The position numbers and the translations under genes were made by a program. Shown here one piece after another: positions 44,752 through 56,600 of a DNA stretch of 64,000 nt. How positions within the stretch are numbered: position 1 is the stretch's first letter; the number at the start of each line of letters is the position of its first letter. The notes below the pieces were generated by a model, which saw only the letters and a list, made by a program, of their open reading frames with translations, made no database searches and was not told the DNA's origin. The stretch lies in assembly GCA_003117195.1 (NCBI GenBank), contig BDSI01000108.1, positions 318,614 through 382,613 of the forward strand, read 5' to 3'. The DNA is from Eudorina sp. 2006-703-Eu-15. Its lineage: Eukaryota > Chlorophyta > Chlorophyceae > Chlamydomonadales > Volvocaceae.

Positions 44752-47671
44752 TTACGAGTGCGTCATTAACAGCACCAGCAAGGGGTCCGACCTGACAACG
44801 ACAAAACGGTACTGTGGATGCAGTTGCATGTCGCAAGCATAGCGTTTGCGGAATTCCCGCACGGTGCCTGAAAAGGGGCGGCGCACAGCCGTTCCGTTCC
44901 TCCCCCCCCTCCTCCCTGCCGCCGGCCACATCCGTGTCCCCCACCTTGGCCCTCCATCCGGTGCAGTGCCCCCCAAAGACCCTGCCCGGGTTCAGCTGCT
45001 GGAGCGCCTGCACCGTCTTAGGGATGCGGCCCTCCATCTTGCTGCTGGCCAGGTGCAAACCTTCCGGATGCGGGACGAGGGCGTGGGCGGGAGGGGGCGG
45101 CGTGGAGGGCCGGGTCGGGCGCAGCCCGGGGGAAGGCCACCCTGCCTCAGCGTGGGCGTGAAGAAGTGGACGGGCCCAGCATGCGTGTGTGACTTGGTAC
45201 CCGTGGTGCAGCTGCCCAGCCGTCCCATCTCTGCGTGGCCTACATCTATCACCCCTCCGCGGTATTACCCACGGGTAACCCACATTCCTAAACGCTCACT
45301 CCTGGCTAGTGTCGTACGCCGTACTCACCTCCCATGACACCGAAGATGGGCTCCCCCGAAGACACCTCCGCCATGTGCGTCACCACGTTGACGATACCCG
45401 CGTGTGAGCAGCCGCTGAACACCACCACGCCCCGGCCTGGGGGAGCCGGAGCGACCGGGGATGACAGCGGAGACCAAACCGAGGACAAGCCCGGTCACAG
45501 CCGGGTAGGAGGGCGGAGCGGACCCAGACGGTACCAACAAGGGGGCCCAACAAGCGGTGATTGAGCGAGCCCTGCTCCACGTCGCCGCATGTCCGTCGTC
45601 GTCGCGACTGGGGCGATGGCCCTCTCCTCCCCACTTGTCCAGGCCCAACCGGTCCTGGCGCACCCGCACCCGCACCCCCACCCCCCACATACATCACGTC
45701 GCTCAGGGTGCCGTACTTACCGGTAACACCAGACGCACCCGCACCCCCCGCATCACGTCGCTCAGGGTGCCGTACTTTACACCCGACGCACCCTCGACGC
45801 ACCTTACCTCTCACGCGCACCGCCAGGTAGCGCTCGTCCATAATGTGCGGGTCCAGGTGCCATTCGCCGTCGGACTGGGTGGGCGCGGAGCGGGTCCGGG
45901 GGCGGCAGGCGGCGAGGAGCGACAGCGCAGCGGCTGCTGGTCGTGGACAAGGGGCAAAGGCATGGGGCACCCTGCTACATCGCCGGTGGGCTGGTCCTGG
46001 TTACGTGGGAGGAGCAGAGCCTCGAGGTGTGGCCAGCCCGATGCATGGCGAGCGTTACAGACCCACGGGACACTCACTCACTCACCCCGAGGGTCGCATG
46101 CCCGGGTTGGCCCGTCTCAAAGCTGCTCAGGCGCGGGATTGCGCCGGACACGAAGAAGCGGTCCCCCAGCAGCGTGTGGGGACCCGCGTGCAGGTGGACC
46201 TTGCAGCCCGGGAGGGACAGCTGCTCCAGGGTGGGGTCCTGTGTGGGTCGGCGGTGTACGGTCAAGGCGCTGCGGGGGACAGGGGATGCCGCTATCATGC
46301 ATTTGACTCCCAAGTCATCGTGTGCCAGGCAAGGGCGCAGTCGGGAGCCAGGCGATGAACTCCAGCAGAGCCAGCCTGCTATATGGCTGTCGCGGTGTTG
46401 TTCTCCTACAACCTGCCTCGTTGAAGGGAACCGGCTTGGTGCCCAGCAGCAGCCCCCGCCGATCCGGACGCTTGGGGTGCAGATCGAACACGAACGGCTC
46501 TGGCACCGGCGGCGGGGGCGGGGGCGGCAGCTGCGCCTCCGCCAGGCCTGCGGATGCGGCCGGCGGAGCTTCGGTGTAGCTGGTGCCGGTGGTTCCGGAG
46601 CGGGCCGCGGACGCCGCTCTGGCCACCGCTAGCAGCCCCACGCTGTGGTCTACATGCCTGGGCAGAGGGCATTGAGACGTGGAGTGGGGTCAAGCATGGG
46701 CGCGCGCGCGACACGGCGTGTAGGGTGTAGAAACTTGGCCCCTGTCGACATCACCTTGTACGACAAGGTCCACATCAGGTGTGGGAAGTGGGAATGGTCG
46801 CCTCAACAGGCGGGCGGCACAGGGTCCAAACACCCACCAGGTGCCCATACCAAGGCGGGGGTGGCGCTACGGGCTGCGGCCATCAGACCGCTGGACGGTG
46901 GACGCCCCGCCTTGCAGACCCGGAAGTCGCGGTGCAGCATGTACTGTGTGCGCCGCACCGCGTGCTTTCCCAACCGGCCCCACCGCGACCCCAAATCGTT
47001 AAGACGTTATCATATGGTATCATCTGACCCCGCGGCGGGCTTTCCAGGTACCACCCCTCCCGCGCTCTCGCCGTTGCGCACCAGTGGCTGAGCACCGCTG
47101 CGCCCACTCCCGCCATGTCCACCCCTAGGCGCTCCGCATTGCTCGTCCACATGTCCTCTCGCGGCCCGCCGTCGAACAGCACCCGGGACACCGCCCCGTC
47201 AGCGGTGGTGACAGCGACCAGCAAGGACAGGCCGTGGCCGGCCAGCAACGACTGGCGGAAGTCCAGGCAGGGCCATCTGCCGCTGGCGACTTGCTGCGGG
47301 GGTGAGGGCAGGGGCGGTGGAAGCAAGGGCCGTCTGCGAGGAGGCGCATTGTGTATACGAGGCTGGAGAGCCGGAGCTGGTTACGGGGTTGCGGACCGGG
47401 GTAATGGACTGGAACGCCCTGGGCCTGATCCTTGTTTGGAAGCTTGCGCCGTATACGATCGGTGGGCGCTTACTTGAACGCCCCACGTGAACTCGGACTG
47501 GTACGGGGTGCTTGTGGAGGGGTCCAACGACGGGTCGCAGCAGGCGCAAGGCGATGACAACCCATCGCTCTCATTGTCGACAATGACAGTCACGGTGACC
47601 TGCTCCACTGCGCGCAACTTTGACCAAGCGGCCCGGGCATGGGCCATCTCGGCTGCGTCGACCTCCGACAT
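44752..47671 (-). CDS. Metallo-beta-lactamase-fold hydrolase (COG1237-like)
   Basis: Minus-strand exons 47671-47474, 47293-47082, 46657-46417, 46238-46086, 45874-45808, 45436-45329 and 45060-44945 join in phase and define 365 residues. Motifs in order: TVTVIVDNESDG, FDGGP, SHWHVDH (135-141, the zinc motif), a Pro-rich insert (LPPPPPPPVPEP), PGCKVHLHAGPH, MDERYLAVRVRGRGVVVFSGCSHAG (second zinc His at 302), MGGLHLAS and GGHCTGW (356-362, last zinc His 358). This set matches the archaeal/bacterial-type metal-dependent hydrolases often annotated as dihydropterin-aminobenzene-phosphate synthase-like; the substrate here is unknown. Intron 3 uses a GC donor (GAG|GCAGGT). The C-terminus is unresolved: the most protein-like reading after GHCTGWRAK is VREFRKRYACDM to the TAA at 44752, but the visible donor (phase 0) and the acceptor TTTTCAG (44876) do not match in phase. 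No targeting peptide is evident. Confidence 0.82.
45692..45777. repeat. 27-bp direct repeat in hydrolase intron
   Basis: CATCACGTCGCTCAGGGTGC and the seven following bases occur at 45692-45718 and again at 45751-45777, within the intron between exons 45874-45808 and 45436-45329. The spacing is 59 bases, giving an imperfect tandem duplication. Confidence 0.8.
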
Positions 47672-48439
47672 GTCCACAGCGCCTGGGCAGGAGCCAAGGT
47701 TTGCGTCACGAGAGATGAGTTACCGTATGTGTAGCTGGTACAGGATAGTAATGTCTTACGGAATCAGCACCTGTTTGGCGACGTAACGCGACGTGACGGT
47801 TGGACCCAGTCTGGGGATATCCTTCTGTGGCGTGCTCAGGCTCCGCGACCCTAAAGATTTTATGACGTAAATCAGGTAATCGGACGTAGCCAAAGGACCT
47901 CAAGGGTTGCGTCGTGACACGTCTAACTGAACGTTCGCGCGCATCGGAATCGAAGCTGGCAACGGATGCCTGCCTATGAGTAGTAGTAATGTTTTTCGCT
48001 CGACTCGCCTGCGCATATATCAGGCTTGGGATATCGTCCAAAGGACAATTGCGGTTTGACAGTTGGAACCATGTTTACTGGATTCTGCCTCTCAGACTTT
48101 GTAACACGGAACCATTAGTATCGCATGCTCCTAGAACGTTTTATCCTGGATAGGCCATATACATTCATGGGTTCTCTGTGTTCTTGCACTGTCGGCCCGC
48201 GGGTCACAGAAGTGGAGGCAGACTACAAACCGTCACAAACCAGCAAATTGGTGAATACAAGAAACTTTTAAACATGCCGTAACGTTACGCAGAAACAGGT
48301 CGCGTTCAACAGTCGCGGTTGTGGTCCATTCTCTCAACCATTCTTAATTGAAGGAAGCCTTGCCTTCAACTACGACTCCTAGGAACATCGGAACACTATC
48401 AACACCATCTCGGTGAAACACTGCACCTCCGCACCGTAG
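47672..48439. promoter_or_regulatory. Divergent spacer between hydrolase and coiled-coil gene
   Basis: These 768 AT-richer bases separate the two start codons and must hold both promoters. No recognised coding, repeat or regulatory motif was seen. Confidence 0.4.
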
Positions 48440-50140
48440 ATGGGTGACCCACAGCCGCCGGTCTCAACCCATCAGAGCTGGACCGGCTCCGTTGCAGTAT
48501 ATGTCGCAAAGCCGCCCAGAGCGGCGCTGTACGCAGGCCAGGGCTGCACCACCACCGCCGCAGCTCCTGCCGCGCCGGACGCGCCCACTGCAGCATCTGC
48601 CCCCGGGTCGCAGCCTCCGCAGCCTCACCCGGCAGCCCCGGCGGCCGCGGTAGCGCGGCAGCAGCAACAGCAGCAGCCTGTGCTGCCGTCCGCGCCCAAC
48701 AAGGCGGCGCTCCGCGGCACCTGGCTCCTCAGCAAGGGCAGCGCCACCCTGACGGCGGCGCTGTCCGCTGAGGGCCGGGGCGAGTTCACCGTCAAGGTGG
48801 GCCCGCAAGCGAGGTCCACGCATGCAGCCCACAGCACTTGGGACGTTACCGGTGCCACAATGCTGCCGCCATGCTGCCACCGGCGTAGTGCTGCAGTTGT
48901 CCACCGCACGTCTTCAACTCTTCATATACGTGTGCACGTGCGCGTACCGTATGTGGGCTCGCTGCGAGGCCCGGACACGCTGGAGTGCGCAGCTGGCAGC
49001 GTGCTCGAAACAGCGCGCGCCAATTTCATCTGCGGAGAGACTGTCAGCTCGCACGTGCGGCAAACAGATATTGGGGTTGGTGTTGTGTGTGACTGTACTT
49101 CGGTACGACCGTACGGCATCGTGCCATGTGTGTGCTACCCTTCTGTCCAGGTCCAGCTGCAAGGCACGACCCTGTGGGTTCAGGATCTCTTCAGCGGCGG
49201 GGGCCAGGTTCGGCTGCTGGCACCTACGCCGCCACAAGAGCAGGCGGGGCTGGGCAACAGCAAGGGCGGCGAGGGCGGGGGAGACGCAGCGCCGGCTGCC
49301 AAGATCCCTTCGGGCGCCACAGCAGCTTCGGCTGGAACTCAGCAGCCCTGGCTACTGCTGCTACTGCCGTGTGGGTTCGCCCAAGCGGATGCGGGCACCG
49401 TTAGTGCTGCGCCGCTGTGGCCAGAGCCATCGCCGCAGCCAAAGCAGCCGCAGTCGGAGTCGGGCAACGGAGGTATAACGGCGGCGGCAGTGCCACCACC
49501 GCAACCGTTCTCGTCCTCACCGCCGCCGGCTCTGTGCTTCCGGTTCAACAGCCCCGGGGAGGGGCGGGCCTTCCAGTCGTTGATGACCTCAGCGGAGCGG
49601 GTGAGGGAGGCGGTGGTGCGGCGGGCAGAGGAGCGGCGGCGGGAAGCGGAGCAGCGGCGGGCTGAGCGGGCGGAGAGGCTGCGGCTCCGGCTGCAGGCCA
49701 GCGAGCAACAGAGGCGACAGCAGCAGCGGCTGCAGCAGGATGAGCAGCAGAATCAGCAGCGACAGCAGAACCTGAAGGGGCTGTCACTGGCGCAGCAGGC
49801 GGCACGAACCGCGGCGCAAGGGCCGGACGAGGCGATCCCCAAGGTACCGTAGTAGGGCGGCGAGCGCGTGCGGATCTTATGGCTTCGGGGACTGTGTTTT
49901 GCTTGGCAGGGGAAGCAATAGCAAGCCTTCATGGCCGTATGCCATCGGCCCAGATCAATACTGGGGGGCGCTCAGACAGGAGCTCGTCATCCCATCCAAT
50001 GAGCCTCAACCACTTTGCTTGGTGCCATGGTTGCGTCGTCGCAATCTGTACGGCATGTGCAGGTAGACCACATCACACGAGTCCCCTCCCGCGCCCTGGG
50101 GGCCTGGTGGTCCGACGCTGACATCCAGGCGGCGATTGAG
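48440..50140 (+). CDS. Gln/Arg-rich coiled-coil protein, unrecognised (3' end uncertain)
   Basis: Exons 48440-48796, 49151-49843 and 50063-50140 join in phase 0. The first intron (48797-49150) is a multiple of three and open, so an unspliced reading is also possible, but it has a GTGGGC donor, a TTCTGTCCAG acceptor and non-coding-like composition. The N-terminus is Pro/Ala/Gln-rich. A strand-rich segment follows (ALRGTWLLSKGSATLTAAL, then VQLQGTTLWVQDLF). LCFRFNSPGEGRAFQSLM precedes about 90 residues of Arg/Glu/Gln heptad-like coiled coil (ERRREAEQRRAERAERLRLR). The third exon adds VDHITRVPSRALGAWWSDAD. A likely terminal exon at 51144-51325 is listed separately. Function and family are not recognised, and no membrane segment or signal peptide is seen. 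Confidence 0.55.
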
Positions 50141-51143
50141 GTACGACGGTGTACGGAAGGGTACGAGCAATCCACGGTTGTGCCTTTCTGGCCGAAATGC
50201 TGGGGACGAAGGGTTCGGGTTGCGGATCAGATGATAGGACGGACGGCGGCGCGTAGATACCGGGTTTATCAGCATACCGGGTGGTGAAGCTCACACAGGC
50301 GGGAGATGCTTCCACCGTCCCTGCACGCAGTACCTTCCATGCCAACCGCCAACCAGCAACGGAACAGGTTTGAAGTCGGTGGTCACCTCCCGTGCCCCTC
50401 ATTCAGGGCTCTGAAGATCCCGGTTCCGTAGATCCCTTGACTGTCCACGTTCCTGCACCATTGATCTTGTTCCCGGCTGGCCTGTCACACACTCAACACT
50501 CCGCCACCGGCAATGACCCGTGGGTCACGCGATCGCCACAGCGGTACCTTCTGGAGCCGGGGTTCCAAGGTGCGTTTTGGCGGGAAGGCCCCGGCTGGGC
50601 AAGTATCGTAGGTTCGTAGCTCGGTTGAAGGGGATTGGGCGCTGCCAGGTACACCATGTCGTGAGAGTGTCGATCGACCAAACATATATGTGTGTGTTAC
50701 ATGGTTGGGGGTGCATAACCCCATACCTGTACAACTACCCGTACGAGCCGTTGGACCAAGGGCACGCAAAAACGCCTAAAAGCACACGCATGACCATGCA
50801 CTAGCAGAAGAAAAAAGGAGACTACTACCGTCCAAAGGGGACAATTGAATTACGGTGGGCCCACATGCGTTCCAAGAGTCTTGCTAACCGAGCCGGGTCC
50901 CAGGCCATGGCTTCCAGCATGGTAGTGAACAAACATATGTACGCCAGGTTCCTCATCCATTTGTACGGCAGCCGTACATGTACAGTTCCGCATAACGCTT
51001 CACGGGGCTGTGCCCGCAAGTCACGTCTCGTGGCAGATCACCTAGAGCGAAGATCACCTAGGGCGTTGTTGAAACCTCATATGCCAAGAAAAAATGAACC
51101 CGGCCCCTGGGGGCCGCCTGTGCGGTCGGCGACTGGCGTGCAG

Positions 51144-51325
51144 CGCTGGTGGAGCGAGTGGAGGCGGTGTGGGAGCAAATGGAGGAGCAGGCGGAGCGCC
51201 AAGAGCAGGACGGCACTGCTGCTGCTGCTGGCGCTGCTGCTGGTCATGGTGGTCATGGTGGACATGGCAGTGGTGGGGCTGATGCGCATGAATGCGCGGC
51301 AGTGGGCACACAGGCTGGGTGCTAG
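51144..51325 (+). CDS. Candidate terminal exon of the upstream coiled-coil gene
   Basis: After the acceptor GGCGTGCAG, a phase-1 reading gives LVERVEAVWEQMEEQAERQE, then Ala and Gly-Gly-His repeats, and ends at TAG (51323-51325). The helical Glu/Gln-rich start fits the coiled-coil protein encoded upstream. The preceding exon ends in phase 0, so one more exon of length 3n+1 is needed. A 37-base candidate at 50331-50367 would fit, but its GTTTGA donor is poor. Confidence 0.35.
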
Positions 51326-53628
51326 CGTGGGCACATCTTGTTGGATGTTCGTTCCTGCAAATGACACTGCGCAGCGTGCCTTACTTCTGGCAGGCCGGTA
51401 GGCGTGCCGTACGCATGTCGAACGCAAGTTGTGTGAGGGCATTTTCTGTGCCCTTGACGGGCATCAGGCGTGCCGCTTCCATGTCGCAGCTGAGGTTAGG
51501 GATACCGTAATGGACGCAGTGTGCGAACAGTGCTGGTCAGCTGGTGTTGCTGTTGCGGGCGGGGCGAGCGGCGGATGTTGCCCGGACCCATCGCGAGGAC
51601 CCGCCAGATCTGGGTACACTGGGATGTGCTGTTGCGGCCCAGGGAAGCCAGCTCCATCCGGTAATAAGCAATGCAGGGCGGACATACACACACACACACT
51701 GGTTTGGGTCGGGCCAGGGTGGCTATCTTATTTTGCAGAGTATCTACGGCCGGAGATACTCCTCGCCCAATCGTGCTGAAAGTATCTGTCGGAGGGAGCT
51801 TTTGCCGGCATTTTATCTACTCAAGGGGGCTTTTCCCCGCGCGAGAGGCCATGAGTATCTAAAACCTCATTTTTCTCCCGAGGGAAAGTATCTATCAAAA
51901 CTCAAGATTTTCGGCCGAATATATATTCATATCTTAAGATAGCCACCCTGGGTCGGGCGGGTTTTTCGCTAAGCACACGTTATTGTATGGACTCTGCTTG
52001 CCCACGAACACACGTGTTGAGCATGTGGGAAGAGGGACCGAAGCCAGAGATGCCGCAGGGCCATCCGGGCAGGGGGTGGCACGCCGGCTGCTGCGGAATC
52101 GCGGTGGATCAATCTTCCAGCAATACTTCCTGTGGCCGAAGGTGAGGTCTGGCTGCAGCGACAGAAACACTGTCTGGCCGGTATTGTAGAGGCTGAGCGT
52201 GCGGGTATGCGTGCGCTCATGCATGTCCGGCTTTTGGACCCACCGCGTTAGGAACAAGCAGGTGTGCTGCTGTAGGTCAGGACAGCTGACCCCCGGGTGC
52301 GAGTGAGGAGCGGTGGAGTCCGGGGCGGGGGTTGGGGGGAGGCACCCCTGAATCCGCTTCAGACGGGCGGTCCGGCAGCCGGTCGAGTGTGGTCAGCGAC
52401 GAGGAAGCCCTCCACTTCCGAGTAGCATAGGTCACCGTAGGTACATGAGTGCGGCGTCGGCAGCCCGAGTGCAGGGCCGCACGCACACACGGGCGCGCTG
52501 GGCTGCATGGAACCGATTCCTGGGAAGCCATGTTTTCGGCTGTCCCGCCCCCGGGCCCTACACGCTGAATACAAGCTGACCTACCATGCAACCACCAGAA
52601 AGCCTCGAGGCAGATGGCAGCAGGGCGCAGGCGACGGTCGCTGGATTGGCCTGAAGCGAACATCCCTGACACACGGACGGCAGGTTGCGGGCGGATGTGG
52701 AGGTGGGGCGCACGGGCCTGCCTGGAGATTTGATCTCCGGAACGCACGTCACGCCACCTGCCGTATATACGGACCTTACGCTGTGGTTAAGACCCGACGG
52801 GGCGTCTGCGCAGGATTTAACCCGTCCTTCCATGCAAATTGTCGCCGAGCGGCATAGCGGTCATAGCAACTGCGACCACGGGCTGCACCGTGATAGTCGG
52901 AAAAGTATTTAGCAATATATAATGTTATGATTTGTTATTGGGCACAACAATCGTCTCGGATTTTTCCTGCACGTCGGGCATTCGGCCGACGAGGGCCTCG
53001 ACACCATTTTCCCCGGGCTCCTGTCTACGTCGGAGCTGCTTGATTCCCATCGCCAACAGGAAACATACAAGTAAGAAATATGTCAATTGGGTGATTTTTT
53101 ATTGGCAGTGTGAGGAGTGGCGGAGTACCAAGACGACTCGACTCCGCCGGACGCCAGCCCTGCAAGAACATTCATTCGGTATCTAAATTTAAATTAAAAT
53201 AACCTTGCCACTTTCCAAGCCCGTAAGGACAAAGGGGAAGACGACAGGTCGCTGATGGCATTATCATGGACGGCGTAATAACATTTGTGAAAAATATTTA
53301 ATTTGAGTTACTTATTATTTTAAAACTTTGTTTTGTGGCTTTCTGGGGTCGCTGCACTGTAAAGCAGTCAGACAATTGCCAACCTTGCACTTGACCGTTC
53401 TTGTGTTTTTCCCACGGCGATACCATACCGTAGTATTCGAATTATAACCATTTTTGCTTCTGTAACTAGTTCTTTGAAACGGAGTATAACTTTCATTATG
53501 ACGTACGACGCTTCGACAGGCTTCGACTAGGTTATAACCGGTGTCGTGACCTTCTCAGCGAGAAACGGAACCTCGTCTATTTCCTGCATAACCTATGCTG
53601 ATGCCTCCGAAATCCATGCCGCTTACAA
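51326..53628. other. Intergenic region with lower GC
   Basis: A 2.3 kb gene-free stretch upstream of the matrix-protein gene. It contains a short (CA)n tract at 51684-51699 and the hAT-like element described separately. From about 52900 to 53570 it is clearly AT-rich, with runs such as TAAATTTAAATTAAAATAA, and probably includes the promoter of the downstream gene. No convincing exon was found. Confidence 0.5.
51715..51950. mobile_element. Non-autonomous hAT-like MITE
   Basis: A 236-bp element is bounded by perfect 16-bp terminal inverted repeats, CAGGGTGGCTATCTTA at 51715-51730 and its exact complement at 51935-51950. It is flanked by an exact 8-bp direct repeat, GGTCGGGC, at 51707-51714 and 51951-51958. 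Termini starting CAGGG and an 8-bp target duplication are hallmarks of the hAT superfamily. There is no transposase frame inside, so it depends on an autonomous relative. Five GTATCT/TTATCT motifs and a small palindrome (AGTATCT...AGATACT, near 51738-51760) occur inside, resembling the subterminal repeats bound by hAT transposases. Confidence 0.9.
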
Positions 53629-56600
53629 ATGATCCTAGCGCTAAGCCTCTTCAGACGGCTCTTCCTTCTCTGCACTCTCTTACTCGCTGGGTCACGGACA
53701 CCGGTCGTCACCACCGAAACCCTGCTGCCAGCGTGTCTGACTGTCGGCAACTGGTCGGCGTCCGTCTGCGATGCGCCGAGCGTCACCTGCAACGCAGACG
53801 GCCTCATAACGGACATGAACCTTGCCAACCTGAAGCTGTCGTCCTGCCTCATTCCCCCATCCTGGGATCAAAGTAAGAAGGGCCGAGTGCGCGTGACGCG
53901 AAACTTCGTACTGCCGTTAAATTGGACACGTACCGGTACAGCGCCCTGAGGTGCGTAGTTCTCATGAGAAATCATGATCGGCACGACACGACCCCTACTT
54001 GTTTGTTTACGAATGATGGTACAGTGGACAGTAGTGGACCCTGCCTGCTGTAATGTAACGCCGGGTTACAATGTAAGTCCCATTCGGAGACCTCGACAGC
54101 ATCTCGAGAAGCCCGTGTCACATGCAATCAAGCAATTACAATCAGGTTTCAATAGGTCGGAAGACTGCAGGCCAGGGTGGGGCCAAGGCCAGCAACAAGG
54201 CCTAGACGCTTGAGGCCTCGTTGCAGCAACCATGCGTAGCTACGAAGACCGAATATTACTACCCCACAAGCACTGGTAACCGCTCTCGCAGGCATCGCAT
54301 GTCGTACGAACACCGGTCCTTCGCACGCAGAGCCTGTTCCTAGAGCGCATTGGTTTTCTGCCGATGCAGTTATCCTTCGCATGGTTGGCTTATTGGTATC
54401 CACGTTGCCAGTATGGGCAGAACGAACGTGCAGCGCATGCCAAGGTCACCGCTGACGACAGCACGCCTCGCAGGCTGGCTATACGACCTCTGGGGGTGTC
54501 TACGCTATTTGTGGGCCCCCGCCGCGGCAAGGGAGATTCAAGTAGCGGCCTGGCGCCGGCGCCGTAGACCTGCCCGCAGCTGGGGCTCACTGACACGGTG
54601 CTGGAGTACTTCCGCAGTCTCTTAACAGCAGCCGGGGTCGCGACTCAACTGCGCCGCAGCCGGTTGCGCGGTGCCCCTGCCTCGGGCTGCAGCACGGATC
54701 TCGTGCCCACGGGCCTGCGGGCCAGTGGGTTCTCGTCGGCACCACAACGACCCCCAGCCACGTCTTCCATGCCGAAGCGCGCACCACATCAGATCACATC
54801 ACCCTCCGGTACCTCGCAATTCACTTCCACAGCTGACGCACGGTGTCATTTGCGCTTGCGACCCCGTTCCCTTCTGGTTCGTGTATGCCTGACAGCAGGT
54901 GGGCTCCCACCGGAATTGGGGCGGCTGACACGCCTGACTTTCCTGAACTGCTCTGACCTCACAATCGGACCGGGACTGCTGTCGCTGTCGCAGTTGCGGA
55001 AGCTCGAGGTCATCAGCACCACAGGCAAGTGCAGACCGTGCGTATCCTAAAGATATGCATACGGAGCCACGAACGCCGTAAATCGTACTCTTGGAAGTCG
55101 GGGACGTTGCAAAAAAGTGCACCTTATATGACTTGCGGAAGGAATGTGAGATGATGTACTACGGGCACCATGACCAGAACTGTCCGCGCCCGCTGACATG
55201 ATGTAATTGAGTAAGCCATTTTGCACCTTAAAAGACCTCACGTTTTGAATACATTTGCGTAATGCGTTAAAGTCTGGCACAGTTTCATACTCCATATTTG
55301 AAACCGGAACAATACTCCATGCTTGTTTGACAAAGGCAGAGGTTATTGATTTTTGTTGCGGTCCGTTTATGTAAGATCATACGAAACGAAGCTTCTAATG
55401 GTCTGGAGCGCGTGCATGACCTGGAGCGGACTCTGCGATTCAACGTGCGTGCGCTCAGCCAGACACACACCCGTGCCCCGCTGGCCAATCTGAGATCATT
55501 TCAATGCCGGGTGCTGACAGGCACGTTGCTTGGCGATGGACTGGCTGCGCTGTCGAAGCTCACTGGGCTACAGGCATTGTCCATAACAGGCTTCGGCCTC
55601 AACGGTACGCGGCCAGCCGAGTTCGGAATAATAGAATGAGCGAGGACGAGCTGCGTTGCGGGGTTGGACGGGAGCCCATGTCGTCGTGGATAGGGCGACG
55701 ACATGGCCGCTGTTTTGGACATCGCTGTGATCAGGACTTCAATCCGCGGTTGCCGGCAGACAGTCAAACTTACTGGTATGCGGTCGGCGCCTAATGCAGC
55801 GCAGAGGACGCGGAACGTGTGTCAGTTGGGATACGTGCTGGGTTTATGCATCTGTAACGGTTCTGACGAACTGCGACGCGAGACGTCGACGACGACAGAC
55901 AGCGTCGACACGGCCGAAAGATCATAATGAAGTGTGGTGTGCATGTGTTTGTAAGTTAAGTCAGTCAAGGTGTGCCCCTCCCACGTCTGCGCTGCGGTGG
56001 CGTGAGAACGGGTCACCCTGGCGGCCGCGTGCGTGGCCTCCACGTACACGGTACTCAGCGGCGGCCGCCCTGCCTCCCACGATCCACCGCCTTCCATCCG
56101 CAGGTTCAATACCCGCCCAGCTCGCTGAACTCACCGAGCTGACATTGCTGCGGCTCTCCACCAACAACCTCAGCGGCAGCGTACCTGGGGCATTGGCCTC
56201 ACTGCCACATCTTCAGATCATGTGAGTGCCCTGCCGCCAATGTATACGTCACCTATGACGGGCGAACATGCGGACTGGCGTCTGTGTTGGGAGTGCTACC
56301 AGGCAGCAGCGAGCGAATGAGAAATGTGGCACGTCCACGTCAGCTGGGCGGGCTAGACTGGCGGTGCCAGCGGCGGGCGCCGCGGTGGTGTCGTCCATCC
56401 GGGTCTGTCGTCCAGCCGCTGTGGCCCGCTGCAGCACACTTCGTTCATGGACATGTTACAGCGGTCCCAGGCGCCCTGAACAGGATTCGCTTACCATGGC
56501 AGCATGGCGGCACTTGCCCCGCGTTCCCTTCTCCGGACGATCCGGACGCGCGACTGCCTGCTGCGAGCAACCCCCTGTGTGTGCTTGTACGTGTGTTTTT

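Noticed and set aside
48797..49150. In-frame open intron of the coiled-coil gene as coding sequence
   Set aside because: It is open and a multiple of three, but begins GTGGGC, ends TTCTGTCCAG and has different composition. Removing it gives a smoother protein. Retention cannot be excluded.
51180..51300. Leu/Val-rich stretch resembling a transmembrane helix (TALLLLLALLLVMVVMV)
   Set aside because: This is the alternative frame of GCT/GGT codons. The frame giving VERVEAVWEQMEEQ and Ala/Gly/His repeats is more protein-like and ends in a stop after a good acceptor.
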